From Sphingobacterium lumbrici (lineage in GTDB: Bacteria > Bacteroidota > Bacteroidia > Sphingobacteriales > Sphingobacteriaceae), in NCBI RefSeq assembly GCF_006476045.1, contig NZ_SRZY01000033.1, positions 1 to 64,000 of the forward strand: a stretch of DNA of 64,000 bases. Reading direction: 5' to 3'. The stretch's first letter is position 1; each line of letters begins with the position of its first letter. Under the pieces are notes generated by a model. The model had not been told where the DNA came from and ran no database searches. It worked only from the letters and a program-made list of their open reading frames with translations. This document shows positions 19,429-28,516 of the stretch, piece after piece. Made by a program: the position numbers and the translations under genes.

Positions 19429-21618
19429 TTAGTGAATAAATAATAGTTCGCGTAATTTTGGCAATGGCCATTTTGAATCGTCTACGATTTTCTCCAATTT
19501 GTTTACATGATAACGAATCTCGTCAAAATATGGTTTTACGACTTCATCATAAGCGATAGAGAGTTCGCGGGTATCTTCGATAGCATTTGCTTTCTTACGG
19601 GCTTGACGCATTTCTTCTGCTTTTTCTAACACCGTATTCGCATGTTTAGAAATACGCTCTACTAAATTGATTTGAGAGCTGTAAGATTCGGGGCTTAATC
19701 CTAGATCTTTCAGTCCTTTTACATTCGCAATTAACTCATTTTGATAGGTGAAACAAGCTGGTGCAATCTGGCTGCTTACAACTTCGCCGATAACACGCGC
19801 TTCGATCTGTAATTTTTTGTAGAAATTCTCTAACAAGATCTCGTGACGTGCTTCCGATTCACGTTTGGTGTAGATACCTAGTTTTTCAAATAAGGCTAGT
19901 GACTCTTCGGATACGTATACGTCTAATGCTTTAGGCGTTGATTTGATATTGGATAATCCACGTGCTTCTGCTTCTTTCTCCCATTCTTCGCTGTAACCGT
20001 TTCCTTCAAATCGGATAGCTTTCGAATCCTTGATGTACTTGCGGATTACATTTAATAAGGCTAGATCTTTTTTCGTGCCTTTTTTGATTTGCTTATCAAC
20101 CTCTATTTTGAATTCGATGAGTTGGTTGGCTACGATGGCATTTAAGATGGTCATTGGCAATGCTGAATTAGCCGATGAACCCACAGCACGGAACTCAAAT
20201 TTGTTACCTGTAAATGCGAATGGAGAAGTACGATTCCGGTCGGTGTTATCCAGTTTTAATTCCGGAATTTTTGGAATACCATGCCATAGGTTGGCTTCTG
20301 CTTTTACTTTCTTAGCTATACGTGCAGATTCTACTTCTTCCAATAGTTCATCCAACTGAGAGCCTAGGAAAATCGAAATAATTGCAGGAGGTGCTTCATT
20401 GGCACCAAGGCGGTGGTCATTGGAATGACTCGCGATAGAGGCACGTAATAAGTCGGCATGTTCGTAAACGGCTTTGATCGTATTTACGAAAAATGTTAAG
20501 AACATCAAGTTGTTCTTAGGTGTTTTTCCTGGAGATAATAAATTTACACCTGTATTGGTAATCAATGACCAGTTGTTGTGTTTACCGGAACCATTCACAC
20601 CGCTATACGGTTTTTCGTGTAATAATACTTTGTAATTGTGACGGATGGCAACTTGCTCCATTAAGTTCATCAACAATTGATTGTGGTCAATGGCGAGGTT
20701 GATTTCCTCGTACATCGGAGCACATTCAAATTGAGAAGGAGCTACCTCGTTGTGACGGGTTTTTAATGGAATACCTAATTTCAAGGCTTCGTTTTCAAGA
20801 TCAACCATGAATGCTAATACGCGCTCAGGTATAGCTCCAAAATAATGGTCTTCTAATTGTTGTCCTTTAGCAGAAATATGTCCAAACAACGTACGTCCTG
20901 TCAGTTGTAAATCCGGACGTGCATTATATAATGACAAGTCTACTAAAAAATATTCTTGTTCAATACCTAGAGAGGCTGTTACTTTTGAAATAGATTTATC
21001 AAAGTATTGGGCAACATCTGTAGCCGCTTTATCTACTGCATTGATTGCTTTAAGCAACGGTGCTTTGTAGTCTAATGATTCGCCCGTGTAAGATACGAAC
21101 ACTGTGGGGATACAAAGTGTTTTACCCGCACCTGTTTCATAAATGAAAGCCGGAGATGAAGGGTCCCATGCTGTATATCCTCTTGCTTCAAATGTATTAC
21201 GGATACCCCCATTTGGAAATGAAGAAGCGTCCGGTTCTTGTTGTACAAGTGCATCAGCTGTAAATTTTTCAATGGCTTGACCGTTTTCATCTGGTTCAAA
21301 GAATGCGTCATGTTTTTCAGCAGTGGAACCTGTTAAAGGTTGAAACCAGTGTGTATAGTGAGATACACCATTATTCAGAGCCCATGCTTTCATGGCTTGT
21401 GAAATATGCTCTGCTATTTCGCGTGTAATTTGCTCTCCTTCTTCTATCGCTTTTGTTAACTCCCTGTAAGTAGTTTTAGGAAGGTAATCCTTCATTTTAG
21501 CAATAGTGAATACATTTTTACCAAAAATTGTAGTTGCTTTTTTTGTCTCTACTTTTTCTTCAGAGTTGATTTGACGTGAAGAAGCAGCTTTTACAGATTC
21601 AAATCTAAGGTTAGACAT
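19429..21618 (-). CDS. glnN: Glutamine synthetase type III
   Basis: Makes glutamine from glutamate and ammonia. 729 residues, the size of GSIII and far longer than GSI. GSIII features: N-terminal FGKNVFTIAKMKDYLP, WFQPLTGSTAEKHDAF, catalytic GIEQEYFLVD, TRHNEVAPSQFE, SGVNGSGKHNNWS and a C-terminal helical extension (VEKADEMRQA-like coiled region). Monocistronic: bounded by a terminator downstream and ~195 bp of AT-rich DNA (21619-21813) upstream with no clear promoter box. Confidence 0.95.
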   Translation of the reverse strand: MSNLRFESVKAASSRQINSEEKVETKKATTIFGKNVFTIAKMKDYLPKTTYRELTKAIEEGEQITREIAEHISQAMKAWALNNGVSHYTHWFQPLTGSTAEKHDAFFEPDENGQAIEKFTADALVQQEPDASSFPNGGIRNTFEARGYTAWDPSSPAFIYETGAGKTLCIPTVFVSYTGESLDYKAPLLKAINAVDKAATDVAQYFDKSISKVTASLGIEQEYFLVDLSLYNARPDLQLTGRTLFGHISAKGQQLEDHYFGAIPERVLAFMVDLENEALKLGIPLKTRHNEVAPSQFECAPMYEEINLAIDHNQLLMNLMEQVAIRHNYKVLLHEKPYSGVNGSGKHNNWSLITNTGVNLLSPGKTPKNNLMFLTFFVNTIKAVYEHADLLRASIASHSNDHRLGANEAPPAIISIFLGSQLDELLEEVESARIAKKVKAEANLWHGIPKIPELKLDNTDRNRTSPFAFTGNKFEFRAVGSSANSALPMTILNAIVANQLIEFKIEVDKQIKKGTKKDLALLNVIRKYIKDSKAIRFEGNGYSEEWEKEAEARGLSNIKSTPKALDVYVSEESLALFEKLGIYTKRESEARHEILLENFYKKLQIEARVIGEVVSSQIAPACFTYQNELIANVKGLKDLGLSPESYSSQINLVERISKHANTVLEKAEEMRQARKKANAIEDTRELSIAYDEVVKPYFDEIRYHVNKLEKIVDDSKWPLPKLRELLFIH

Positions 21619-21813
21619 TTAATTATTTATTTATAATGCGTGATGTATTTGTTTTGAATTTGATATCCCTTCAAATTTCATTTCAAAAATAGGTACTTTT
21701 TTTAATAAATTAAATACTTTTTTAAAATTTTAATGAAAAATTGGCTTTAAAAATGAAAAATATTCTATTTTTTTCCTTTTGTATTGATTTATTTGTGTTT
21801 TTTGTTTTGAAAT

Positions 21814-24621
21814 TTAATCATTTTCAATAGTAAGTCCCCAGTCTATTCCTTTTTTTGTAGCGGGAACGCCTTTAGAGATCCAACTTGCTGCCGGTTTTCC
21901 TTTTAAAAAATGGTCGAAGAATTGAAGTTGTCGGATTTGGATGTCTTTTCTGTTTTGTCGTTCCATCAGATTGTGACCATCTCCATTATAATTGAGTAAC
22001 CAGGAGGGTTTTCCTAATCGCCGCAATGCCGTGAACATTTCTATTCCCTGGTACCACGGCACTGCACCGTCCTGATCGTTGTGCATGATGGCGACGGGTG
22101 TGGTTACGCGATCTAAGAAAAATAAGGGTGAGTTTTCTATATATAAATCTTTATTATCCCATAAGGAGTGTCCAATTCTGCTTTGTAAATTTTCGTATTG
22201 GAATTGACGGGACATTCCGGACTGCCAGCGTATTCCTCCGTAAGCTGAAGTCATATTGACCACGGGCGCTCCGGCCCACGCTGCTGTATATACATTCGTT
22301 CGGGTTATTAAATGTGCTACCTGATAGCCGCCCCAGCTTTGTCCTTGAATACCCATCTTGTTTGCGTCTATCCACGGAAATTCCTGAGCTAAAAATTGCA
22401 TTCCGGAATTAATGTACTCTTCGGCAGAACGACCGGGATGACCATTGTCATACCGTATATCTGGAGCAAATACCAAGTATCCATTACTGACAAAAAATGA
22501 AATATTCAATCGTGATGGTGTCGGTGCCGGAGCTTGATATGTATAGAGTCCCTCGGTGAGGGTTTCGTAGAAATAGGCGATGATAGGATACTTTTTAGTC
22601 GGATCAAAGTTTTCGGGTTTATATAAGATGCCCTCTGCCGCTTTTCCGCTTGGTGTTTCCCATTTTACGAGTTCGGCAGTCCCCCAATTGTATTGTTCTT
22701 GCTGCGGATTGATCGCAGATAGTTTAGTTTCATTGTTGAAATCTTTAGTAAGATATAGATCGGGTGACTGATTGTAATTTTCTTTTGTATAAATGATCTG
22801 GTCTTTTTTCTTATTCGCGGCAAATTGTCTGAATGTAAATGGGGATTGAATAATTTCCTTTAAATCTCCTTTCTTTAAATCCAATTGAAATATGCCGTTT
22901 TGTTTACTCCGTTCATTGAAAGAAGATAAAAATAACTTGGCTTGTGGATCTATTGTCACTGTTTTAGCACGCGGATCATTTTCCTTGAACTCAATCAACC
23001 GAAGTGTTATTTTGTTATTTCGGCCAAATCCCTTTGTGATAAGCTGACGCTGTTTTCCATCAAATGAAAAATACCAGATATCGTATCTGTCGTAAATATA
23101 TACGCCCTGCATGTCTGTGCTCCACGCGGCTATGCCATAGGCTCCGGGCCGGGCGGGTACATCGTTTTGCTCATTCGTAAAGCTGGTCGCTATATCCTGA
23201 GTAAGTGGAATGGTTTCGGCGGTTGAGATATTATAGCTTGACCAATTGCCTTCGGCTCTATTAAATAAAATAATATGTTGTCCGCTGGGCGCAAGAAAGC
23301 TGGACCCGTTCCATTTTGTTTTTACAGGTATATTGCTGCCGGTTTGTGTGGAGACGGCGTAGATATCATTCAAGGTATAGCCTTGCCATTGCCCTGCGAT
23401 ACGGTTGCCCAGATCTGTCGTTGCCAATCCCCATTCTTCGTTTCCGCTGTCTGTAAAAGAGATGCGATTGAAGGTGTCGTCTAAGAGCGGAACGATTCGC
23501 TTTTGCGCAATGTGAAAGACGGCGGGGTAACTGGCTGATTGATCTCTTTTTAGATTGGCCAATTGTTGCGTCATGAGGTAGTCGTCTTGCCAGTGCCATA
23601 TATCTACTTTCGCGTGTTCGAACTCCACTAATGTGGTGTCTTTTATCTGTGGAATGGGGGCTAATCCAAAATAGCATTTTTCACCATTTTCGCTAAAGGA
23701 TAGACCGGCATCTCCGGATATGTGCCAATTATTGGGGATAGTAGAAGAGGTCTTGCTTGCAATGATAATCGCTGTATCTAGATTGGGCGTATAATAATAT
23801 AAGTTGAAATCTTTTCGAAGCGATTTTGCAGGGGTTTTGTCAGCTAAAAATACCAATTGCCTGGATGCGTCATCGAATGTGAAATTCTTGTATGTACCTC
23901 TTCCGGCAGATATTTTTTTTAGTTGTCTTGCTGCAATATTGTAAAGGTATAAACCGTCTGCATCCGAACTGTCTTTTTCTGCTGTTTTTTTATTCCATAT
24001 AAGATATGTCTCATCATCACTGAACAGGTAATTTTCGACATTCCTGAATTGTAAGGTATCCCCGGTGGATAAGTTGTATAATACAAGTCTGTTTTCTTTT
24101 TCGCTCTTTTTACTTTTTTTGTCAGCGGCAGAAAGTGTATCTTTTGTAGCAGGTATTTCTATTTCTTGAATGAATGCCAGGTTGTGACGGAACTCTCGGG
24201 CAACTTTGTAGTTTTTTATATTGTTGAATTTTAGGGTGTTTTTTGTTGTTATATCAAATACAGCCAAAGAGTCTTTGGGCATTTCCTCCGGTTTTTTCTT
24301 TTTAATCTTTGCTGTCCTGATTTCTTGAAACAACGGTTTTATTAAGCTTATCAAAAATTTTTCATCGTGGGTGAGGGTGACATGGTAGCCGCGGGGAATA
24401 CGTGTAATTAATTGATTCTTTTTTGTTTTAAATTCGGTTGTAACATCACCTTCTTGTGGTGAAATGCTATAATATATATACGATCCGCTGCTGCTGATGT
24501 CCGGATTTGTGATACTTTGCCAGGTATCGTAGGTCGAATGATCCAAGGGTTTTTTTTGAGCCCAGGAAATAAAGGTAATTGTAGCAAGTGCAATTGTGAG
24601 AAGATGTTTTGTTTGTAACAT
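21814..24621 (-). CDS. S9 family serine peptidase (prolyl oligopeptidase-type), exported
   Basis: An N-terminal signal peptide starts at the ATG at 24621 (LLTIALATITFISWAQ). An upstream in-frame start at 24690 would lie before the promoter and spoil the signal. The central ~550 residues form a beta-propeller (blade pieces such as LVFLADKTPAK, GVYIYDRYDIWYF). The C-terminal hydrolase has Ser in GQSWGGYQ, Asp in HNDQDGAVPW and His in NGDGHNLM, the S9 triad. Role: cleavage of short peptides in the periplasm or at the surface. Length ~935 residues fits large Bacteroidetes S9 proteins. Confidence 0.9.
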   Translation of the reverse strand: MLQTKHLLTIALATITFISWAQKKPLDHSTYDTWQSITNPDISSSGSYIYYSISPQEGDVTTEFKTKKNQLITRIPRGYHVTLTHDEKFLISLIKPLFQEIRTAKIKKKKPEEMPKDSLAVFDITTKNTLKFNNIKNYKVAREFRHNLAFIQEIEIPATKDTLSAADKKSKKSEKENRLVLYNLSTGDTLQFRNVENYLFSDDETYLIWNKKTAEKDSSDADGLYLYNIAARQLKKISAGRGTYKNFTFDDASRQLVFLADKTPAKSLRKDFNLYYYTPNLDTAIIIASKTSSTIPNNWHISGDAGLSFSENGEKCYFGLAPIPQIKDTTLVEFEHAKVDIWHWQDDYLMTQQLANLKRDQSASYPAVFHIAQKRIVPLLDDTFNRISFTDSGNEEWGLATTDLGNRIAGQWQGYTLNDIYAVSTQTGSNIPVKTKWNGSSFLAPSGQHIILFNRAEGNWSSYNISTAETIPLTQDIATSFTNEQNDVPARPGAYGIAAWSTDMQGVYIYDRYDIWYFSFDGKQRQLITKGFGRNNKITLRLIEFKENDPRAKTVTIDPQAKLFLSSFNERSKQNGIFQLDLKKGDLKEIIQSPFTFRQFAANKKKDQIIYTKENYNQSPDLYLTKDFNNETKLSAINPQQEQYNWGTAELVKWETPSGKAAEGILYKPENFDPTKKYPIIAYFYETLTEGLYTYQAPAPTPSRLNISFFVSNGYLVFAPDIRYDNGHPGRSAEEYINSGMQFLAQEFPWIDANKMGIQGQSWGGYQVAHLITRTNVYTAAWAGAPVVNMTSAYGGIRWQSGMSRQFQYENLQSRIGHSLWDNKDLYIENSPLFFLDRVTTPVAIMHNDQDGAVPWYQGIEMFTALRRLGKPSWLLNYNGDGHNLMERQNRKDIQIRQLQFFDHFLKGKPAASWISKGVPATKKGIDWGLTIEND

Positions 24622-24644
24622 GCCGTCGATAAATTGTGTGTACC

Positions 24645-24652
24645 CAAATTTA
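24645..24652 (-). promoter_or_regulatory. -7 box TAAATTTG of the S9 peptidase
   Basis: Consensus match on the minus strand ending 23 bases before the ATG at 24621. Supports 24621, not 24690, as start codon. A TTG lies 26 bases further upstream, a long spacer. Confidence 0.6.
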
Positions 24653-24753
24653 GTTATATTCGTGTAATATACGTATAACAATTTTGGCACAGATTTTATA
24701 GTATTAAACCCTTTCTCAATGTCGATTGAAGATGAATGCTTCCGGAAAAAATA

Positions 24754-24780
24754 AAGCGCCAGATGTTGTCTGGCGCTTTT
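24754..24780 (-). terminator. Terminator of the primary sigma factor gene
   Basis: 11-bp stem (24754-24764 with 24770-24780), TGTTG loop; on the minus strand it is followed by a run of T. Confidence 0.85.
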
Positions 24781-24802
24781 CCTTTTATGTGGTTAATATC
24801 AA

Positions 24803-25663
24803 TTAACCTAAATAAGATTTTAAAATTTTACTGCGGGAAGTGTGGCGTAGACGTTGTAAAGCTTTGTCTTTAATCTGACGTACACGTTCTCTCGTTAAAT
24901 TAAATTTCTCACCAATTTCTTCAAGTGATAATGGGTGATTTGAACCAAGTCCAAAGAATAACACGATGATCTCTCTTTCTCTTTCTGTTAAAGTTGATAA
25001 AGAACGTTTGATTTCTTCGGATAATGACTCGTCAATTAATGAACTATCTGTGTCTGGATCGGAGTTTTCCAATACATCTAATAGTGTATTCTCTTCGCCT
25101 TGTACAAAGGGAGCATCCATTGATACGTGTCTACCTGAATTACTCAATGTATCCGAAACTTTATCGACGGTTGTCTCTAGGATATCTGCTAATTCTTCTG
25201 GAGAAGGCTCGCGTTCGTATTCCTGTTCTAATTTGGAGAAAGCTTTGCTGATTTTACTTAAAGAACCTACTTGATTTAAAGGTAAGCGTACGATACGTGA
25301 TTGTTCAGCAATAGCTTGCAAAATAGACTGACGAATCCACCACACAGCATAAGAGATAAATTTAAAACCTTTGGTTTCGTCGAAACGTTTAGCTGCTTTG
25401 ATAAGACCTAAATTACCTTCATTGATCAAGTCTCCTAATGTAAGGCCTTGATTTTGGTACTGCTTGGCAACTGATACTACGAAACGTAAGTTGGTTTTGG
25501 TTAACTTCTCTAATGCCACCTGATCTCCCTCGCGAATCCGTTGAGCTAAGATAACTTCTTCCTCGGCTGTAATTAAATCTACCTTACCGATTTCATGTAA
25601 GTATTTGTCTAAAGATTGTGATTCACGATTCGTGATCGATTGTGTAATTTTGAGCTGTCTCAT
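24803..25663 (-). CDS. rpoD: Primary (RpoD/SigA-type) sigma factor
   Basis: 286 residues with regions 1.2 ([15 protein letters not shown]), 2 ([49 protein letters not shown]), 3 and 4.2 ([21 protein letters not shown]). It lacks the acidic region 1.1 and the large insert of proteobacterial sigma-70, exactly as for the Bacteroidetes primary sigma that reads TAnnTTTG promoters. Region 2.4/4.2 residues look intact. Its own -7 box is TATTTTTG on the minus strand at 25696-25703. Confidence 0.93.
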   Translation of the reverse strand: MRQLKITQSITNRESQSLDKYLHEIGKVDLITAEEEVILAQRIREGDQVALEKLTKTNLRFVVSVAKQYQNQGLTLGDLINEGNLGLIKAAKRFDETKGFKFISYAVWWIRQSILQAIAEQSRIVRLPLNQVGSLSKISKAFSKLEQEYEREPSPEELADILETTVDKVSDTLSNSGRHVSMDAPFVQGEENTLLDVLENSDPDTDSSLIDESLSEEIKRSLSTLTEREREIIVLFFGLGSNHPLSLEEIGEKFNLTRERVRQIKDKALQRLRHTSRSKILKSYLG

Positions 25664-25963
25664 TAATTTATATTACTTCATTCTTGAAATGTTTGCAAAA
25701 ATACTAAAATATCTCCATTCTTTTTGTAAAGAATGTGTAATTTATTAACTCATTTAGAGGTTGTTATCAAGGCTGTGGGGATGTCTGGCTGTTGTCAAAA
25801 ACCGTTCCATATTTTAAAATTTCCATTGTTTCTTTTGTATTATTTTTATTGTTATTTTCCTTTGAATAATATTTATATCTCTGAAAACCTTTTAGATCAA
25901 GAATTGTTTTAAATGTGAGCAATAAATGCTAAATTAGATTAAAATTATGTTACATTAGAAATT
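25664..25963. other. Intergenic region between rpoD and the HTH gene
   Basis: 300 bp of AT-rich DNA between divergent genes. It holds the rpoD -7 box (25696-25703, minus strand). No gene, hairpin terminator or repeat that I can support. Confidence 0.6.
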
Positions 25964-26167
25964 ATGAGTATCAAAATACGTTTGGATGAAGTAATGGCTA
26001 AGAAGAAAGTGTCTTTAAATGAGCTTAGTAATCGGGTTGGTATCACCTTGTCAAATCTTTCCATTCTAAAGAATCAAAAATCGAAAGCGATTCGATTAAG
26101 TACGTTAGAAGCTATTTGCAAAGCGCTGGATTGCCAACCGGGTGACATTATTGTTTACGAAGATTAG
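25964..26167 (+). CDS. Small Cro/C1-type (XRE) transcriptional regulator
   Basis: 67 residues that are almost entirely one helix-turn-helix domain: LDEVMAKKKVSLNELSNRVG, recognition helix LSNLSILKNQKSKAIR, and ALDCQPGDIIVYED at the end, the pattern of YozG-like solitary XRE regulators. No toxin or partner gene is adjacent; the downstream gene (fmt) is convergent with 8 bp between stops. Target unknown. Confidence 0.88.
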   Translation: MSIKIRLDEVMAKKKVSLNELSNRVGITLSNLSILKNQKSKAIRLSTLEAICKALDCQPGDIIVYED

Positions 26168-26175
26168 TAGTTAGA

Positions 26176-27096
26176 TTAACTTTCAAAACGATAACCCCGT
26201 AAAAATTCTTCTACTGACATTTTTTTCTTTCCTTCTATCTGGAGTTGTTTAATCGATAGCAATCCATCGCTGCCTGAAAATTTCAGGTATGACTTTCCGT
26301 CTGTGTCATACGTGCCGGGTTGGAGTGTGTTATTTTTCTCCTCTTTTTCCGCGATGTAAATTTTTAATACTTTTTTGTCTAAATAGGTAAATGCCGCGGG
26401 GTAGGGACTCAAGCCTCTTATTTTGTTATAAATGGTTTGAATGTCGGAATTCCAGTCAATAAGGCAGTCGTCCTTGAATATCTTAGGGGCGTGTTTCAGC
26501 TGTGTTTCTATAATATCTTGCTGAGGGATAGGTTGTAGCGTATTTGATTTCAATTCCTGGATAGTTTTAATCAAGGTATTAGCACCTGCGTTCATTAATT
26601 TGTCGTGTAGCGAGCCTGCATTGTCATTTTCATCAATGGCTACGCTAGCTGATAATAAGATATTGCCGGTGTCGATTTCATGTTGGAGAAGAAATGTGGT
26701 TACCCCAGATTCTTTTTCGCCATTGATAATAGCATGATTAATGGGAGCAGCCCCCCGATATTGCGGAAGTAGAGAGGCATGTACGTTTATGGTTCCTAAA
26801 GGGGGCATATTCCATACGACTTCGGGTAACATCCGGAATGCAACGACGACTTGGATGTCCGCTTTAAGAGATCTTAACGTATCGATGAACCCGGTATCTT
26901 TTAATTTTTCAGGTTGCAATACAGGGAGATTATTCGCTTCGGCAAATATCTTTACAGCTGATTGATGCAGTTTTTGACCTCTTCCGGCGGGTTTATCGGG
27001 GGGCGTTACAACCGCAACTATATTTTCGCCTGCCGCAAGTAGTGCGCTTAAAGAAGCTACGGCAAAATCAGGAGTACCCATGAAAATTATTCTCAT
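26176..27096 (-). CDS. fmt: Methionyl-tRNA formyltransferase
   Basis: Formylates initiator Met-tRNA with 10-formyl-THF. 306 residues: N-terminal IIFMGTPDFAVASL, VVTPPDKPAGRGQK, catalytic core NVHASLLPQYRGAAPI (with Asn/His) and the downstream GVTTFLLQHEIDTG (Asp), then the C-terminal OB-like domain (RGLSPYPAAFT, LSIKQLQIEGKKKM). A near-consensus TAATTTTC lies six bases before the ATG on the minus strand. Confidence 0.95.
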   Translation of the reverse strand: MRIIFMGTPDFAVASLSALLAAGENIVAVVTPPDKPAGRGQKLHQSAVKIFAEANNLPVLQPEKLKDTGFIDTLRSLKADIQVVVAFRMLPEVVWNMPPLGTINVHASLLPQYRGAAPINHAIINGEKESGVTTFLLQHEIDTGNILLSASVAIDENDNAGSLHDKLMNAGANTLIKTIQELKSNTLQPIPQQDIIETQLKHAPKIFKDDCLIDWNSDIQTIYNKIRGLSPYPAAFTYLDKKVLKIYIAEKEEKNNTLQPGTYDTDGKSYLKFSGSDGLLSIKQLQIEGKKKMSVEEFLRGYRFES

Positions 27097-27159
27097 ATAT
27101 CTGAAAATTAGTCTTTATATCGTGATTGACAATTGCACTTATTAAGTGGCAAATTTTAT

Positions 27160-27167
27160 TAACTTTG
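27160..27167 (+). promoter_or_regulatory. -7 box TAACTTTG of the FtsX/LolE-type permease gene
   Basis: Consensus match with TTG at 27133-27135 (24-bp spacer). The predicted start near 27172 lies downstream of the earliest in-frame start (27126), so the coding start must be later. Confidence 0.6.
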
Positions 27168-27191
27168 CGAAGTTACAAATTTAATTTAAGC

Positions 27192-28409
27192 TTGAATTTT
27201 CCATTTTTTCTCGCAAAGCGAATCGTGTTTAAAGGACATCGAACTTTCTCGAAGTTGATCGTGAGGGTGACTATCGGTGCTTTAGCGCTGGCTGTAATTG
27301 CTATTATACTTTCTGTAGCGATTTTGCGGGGATTTAAAGATGAGGTAACGGCTAAGCAAAGAGGTTTTTTTAGTGATGTGATCATTTCTAAAAATGATCT
27401 TAATGACTCGTATGAAAATTCGCCTATTTCTCTTTCACAGGAAAACCTGGACAGAATTGTACAACTCCCCAATGTAGTCGACGTAGTGCCTTTTGCGACA
27501 AAAGCAGGGATTATGAACGTGGACGGCGAAGTGGAGGGGGTATTGCTGAAAGGGGTAGACAAGAACTATAATCAATCTTTTCTGGCCCGAACCTTAGTTG
27601 CCGGTGATACCTTAAGCTTTGTGAACCCTGATTCGGACACGGAGATATTAATCTCCAAGCTATTGGCCGACAGATTGAATCTAAAAGTAGGTGACGACTT
27701 TATCATGTACTTTGTTCAGAAGCCTATCCGTAAACGGAAAATGTTTATTAAAGGTATTTTCCAGACCAATTCAGCAGAATTAGACAAGGTGTATGTAATT
27801 GGGTCTTTGGGCTTAATCAGGAAGCTTAATAACTTGGGTACGGCTGATGCGGGTGCTTATGAAGTGCGGATTAAGAATTTTGACAATATAGAGCAAACGA
27901 CCGTTGCGGTTGATGAAGAATTGCCTGTAGCGTTAAAAGCAACAAATATTATTGAACAATTTCCAGATGTTTTTAATTGGTTGAAGATGCTGGATATGAA
28001 CGATGATATTATTTTTGTGCTGATGGTGGTCGTGGCGATCATCAATATGATTTCGGCGTTACTCATCTCGATATTGGAACGTACTTCTATGATAGGTATT
28101 TTGAAGTCACTAGGTATGGCGAACAGGCAAATCCGAAAGGTATTTCTTTACCATTCCATTTATCTCATCGGATATGGATTGATTATTGGTAATATCATTA
28201 CGATGGGTTTGTATTTTTTACAAACGAATACCAAGTTTTTTAAACTGGATCCATCGATTTATTATATTGAATATGTTCCCATGTCCATAGCTTGGTATGA
28301 TGTGGTTCTTTTGAACATAGGGATCGTCCTTATTGCATTGATTGCCCTGTACGTTCCTTCGATGTTGATATCTCGGATTTCACCTATTAAGACCATTCAA
28401 TTTAAATAA
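27192..28409 (+). CDS. FtsX/LolC-LolE-type ABC transporter permease
   Basis: Membrane subunit of the lipoprotein-release type ABC transporter family. From the TTG at 27192 the protein begins NFPFFLAKRI, typical of the family, with a first membrane span (ALALAVIAIILSVAIL), a ~210-residue periplasmic MacB-like domain, then three C-terminal spans (FVLMVVVAIINMISALLIS; SIYLIGYGLIIGNIITMGL; VVLLNIGIVLIALIALYV). A frame open from 27126 is longer but starts upstream of the promoter. No ATPase gene is adjacent. Family firm; lipoprotein export role inferred. Confidence 0.82.
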   Translation: MNFPFFLAKRIVFKGHRTFSKLIVRVTIGALALAVIAIILSVAILRGFKDEVTAKQRGFFSDVIISKNDLNDSYENSPISLSQENLDRIVQLPNVVDVVPFATKAGIMNVDGEVEGVLLKGVDKNYNQSFLARTLVAGDTLSFVNPDSDTEILISKLLADRLNLKVGDDFIMYFVQKPIRKRKMFIKGIFQTNSAELDKVYVIGSLGLIRKLNNLGTADAGAYEVRIKNFDNIEQTTVAVDEELPVALKATNIIEQFPDVFNWLKMLDMNDDIIFVLMVVVAIINMISALLISILERTSMIGILKSLGMANRQIRKVFLYHSIYLIGYGLIIGNIITMGLYFLQTNTKFFKLDPSIYYIEYVPMSIAWYDVVLLNIGIVLIALIALYVPSMLISRISPIKTIQFK

Positions 28410-28516
28410 TCTACCTCGATTAACGACTCGGGCGCTACGGAGAAAGCTGAATTTTTTGTATATTTCTGCATTTTTAGGGTGATGGATCCGTAACGTATTA
28501 AAATAGTTAGCTTTGT

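Noticed and set aside
28508..28515. TAGCTTTG as promoter of the CPA2 antiporter
   Set aside because: It ends one base before the ATG, so transcription would start inside the start codon; no later in-frame ATG fits. Probably chance.
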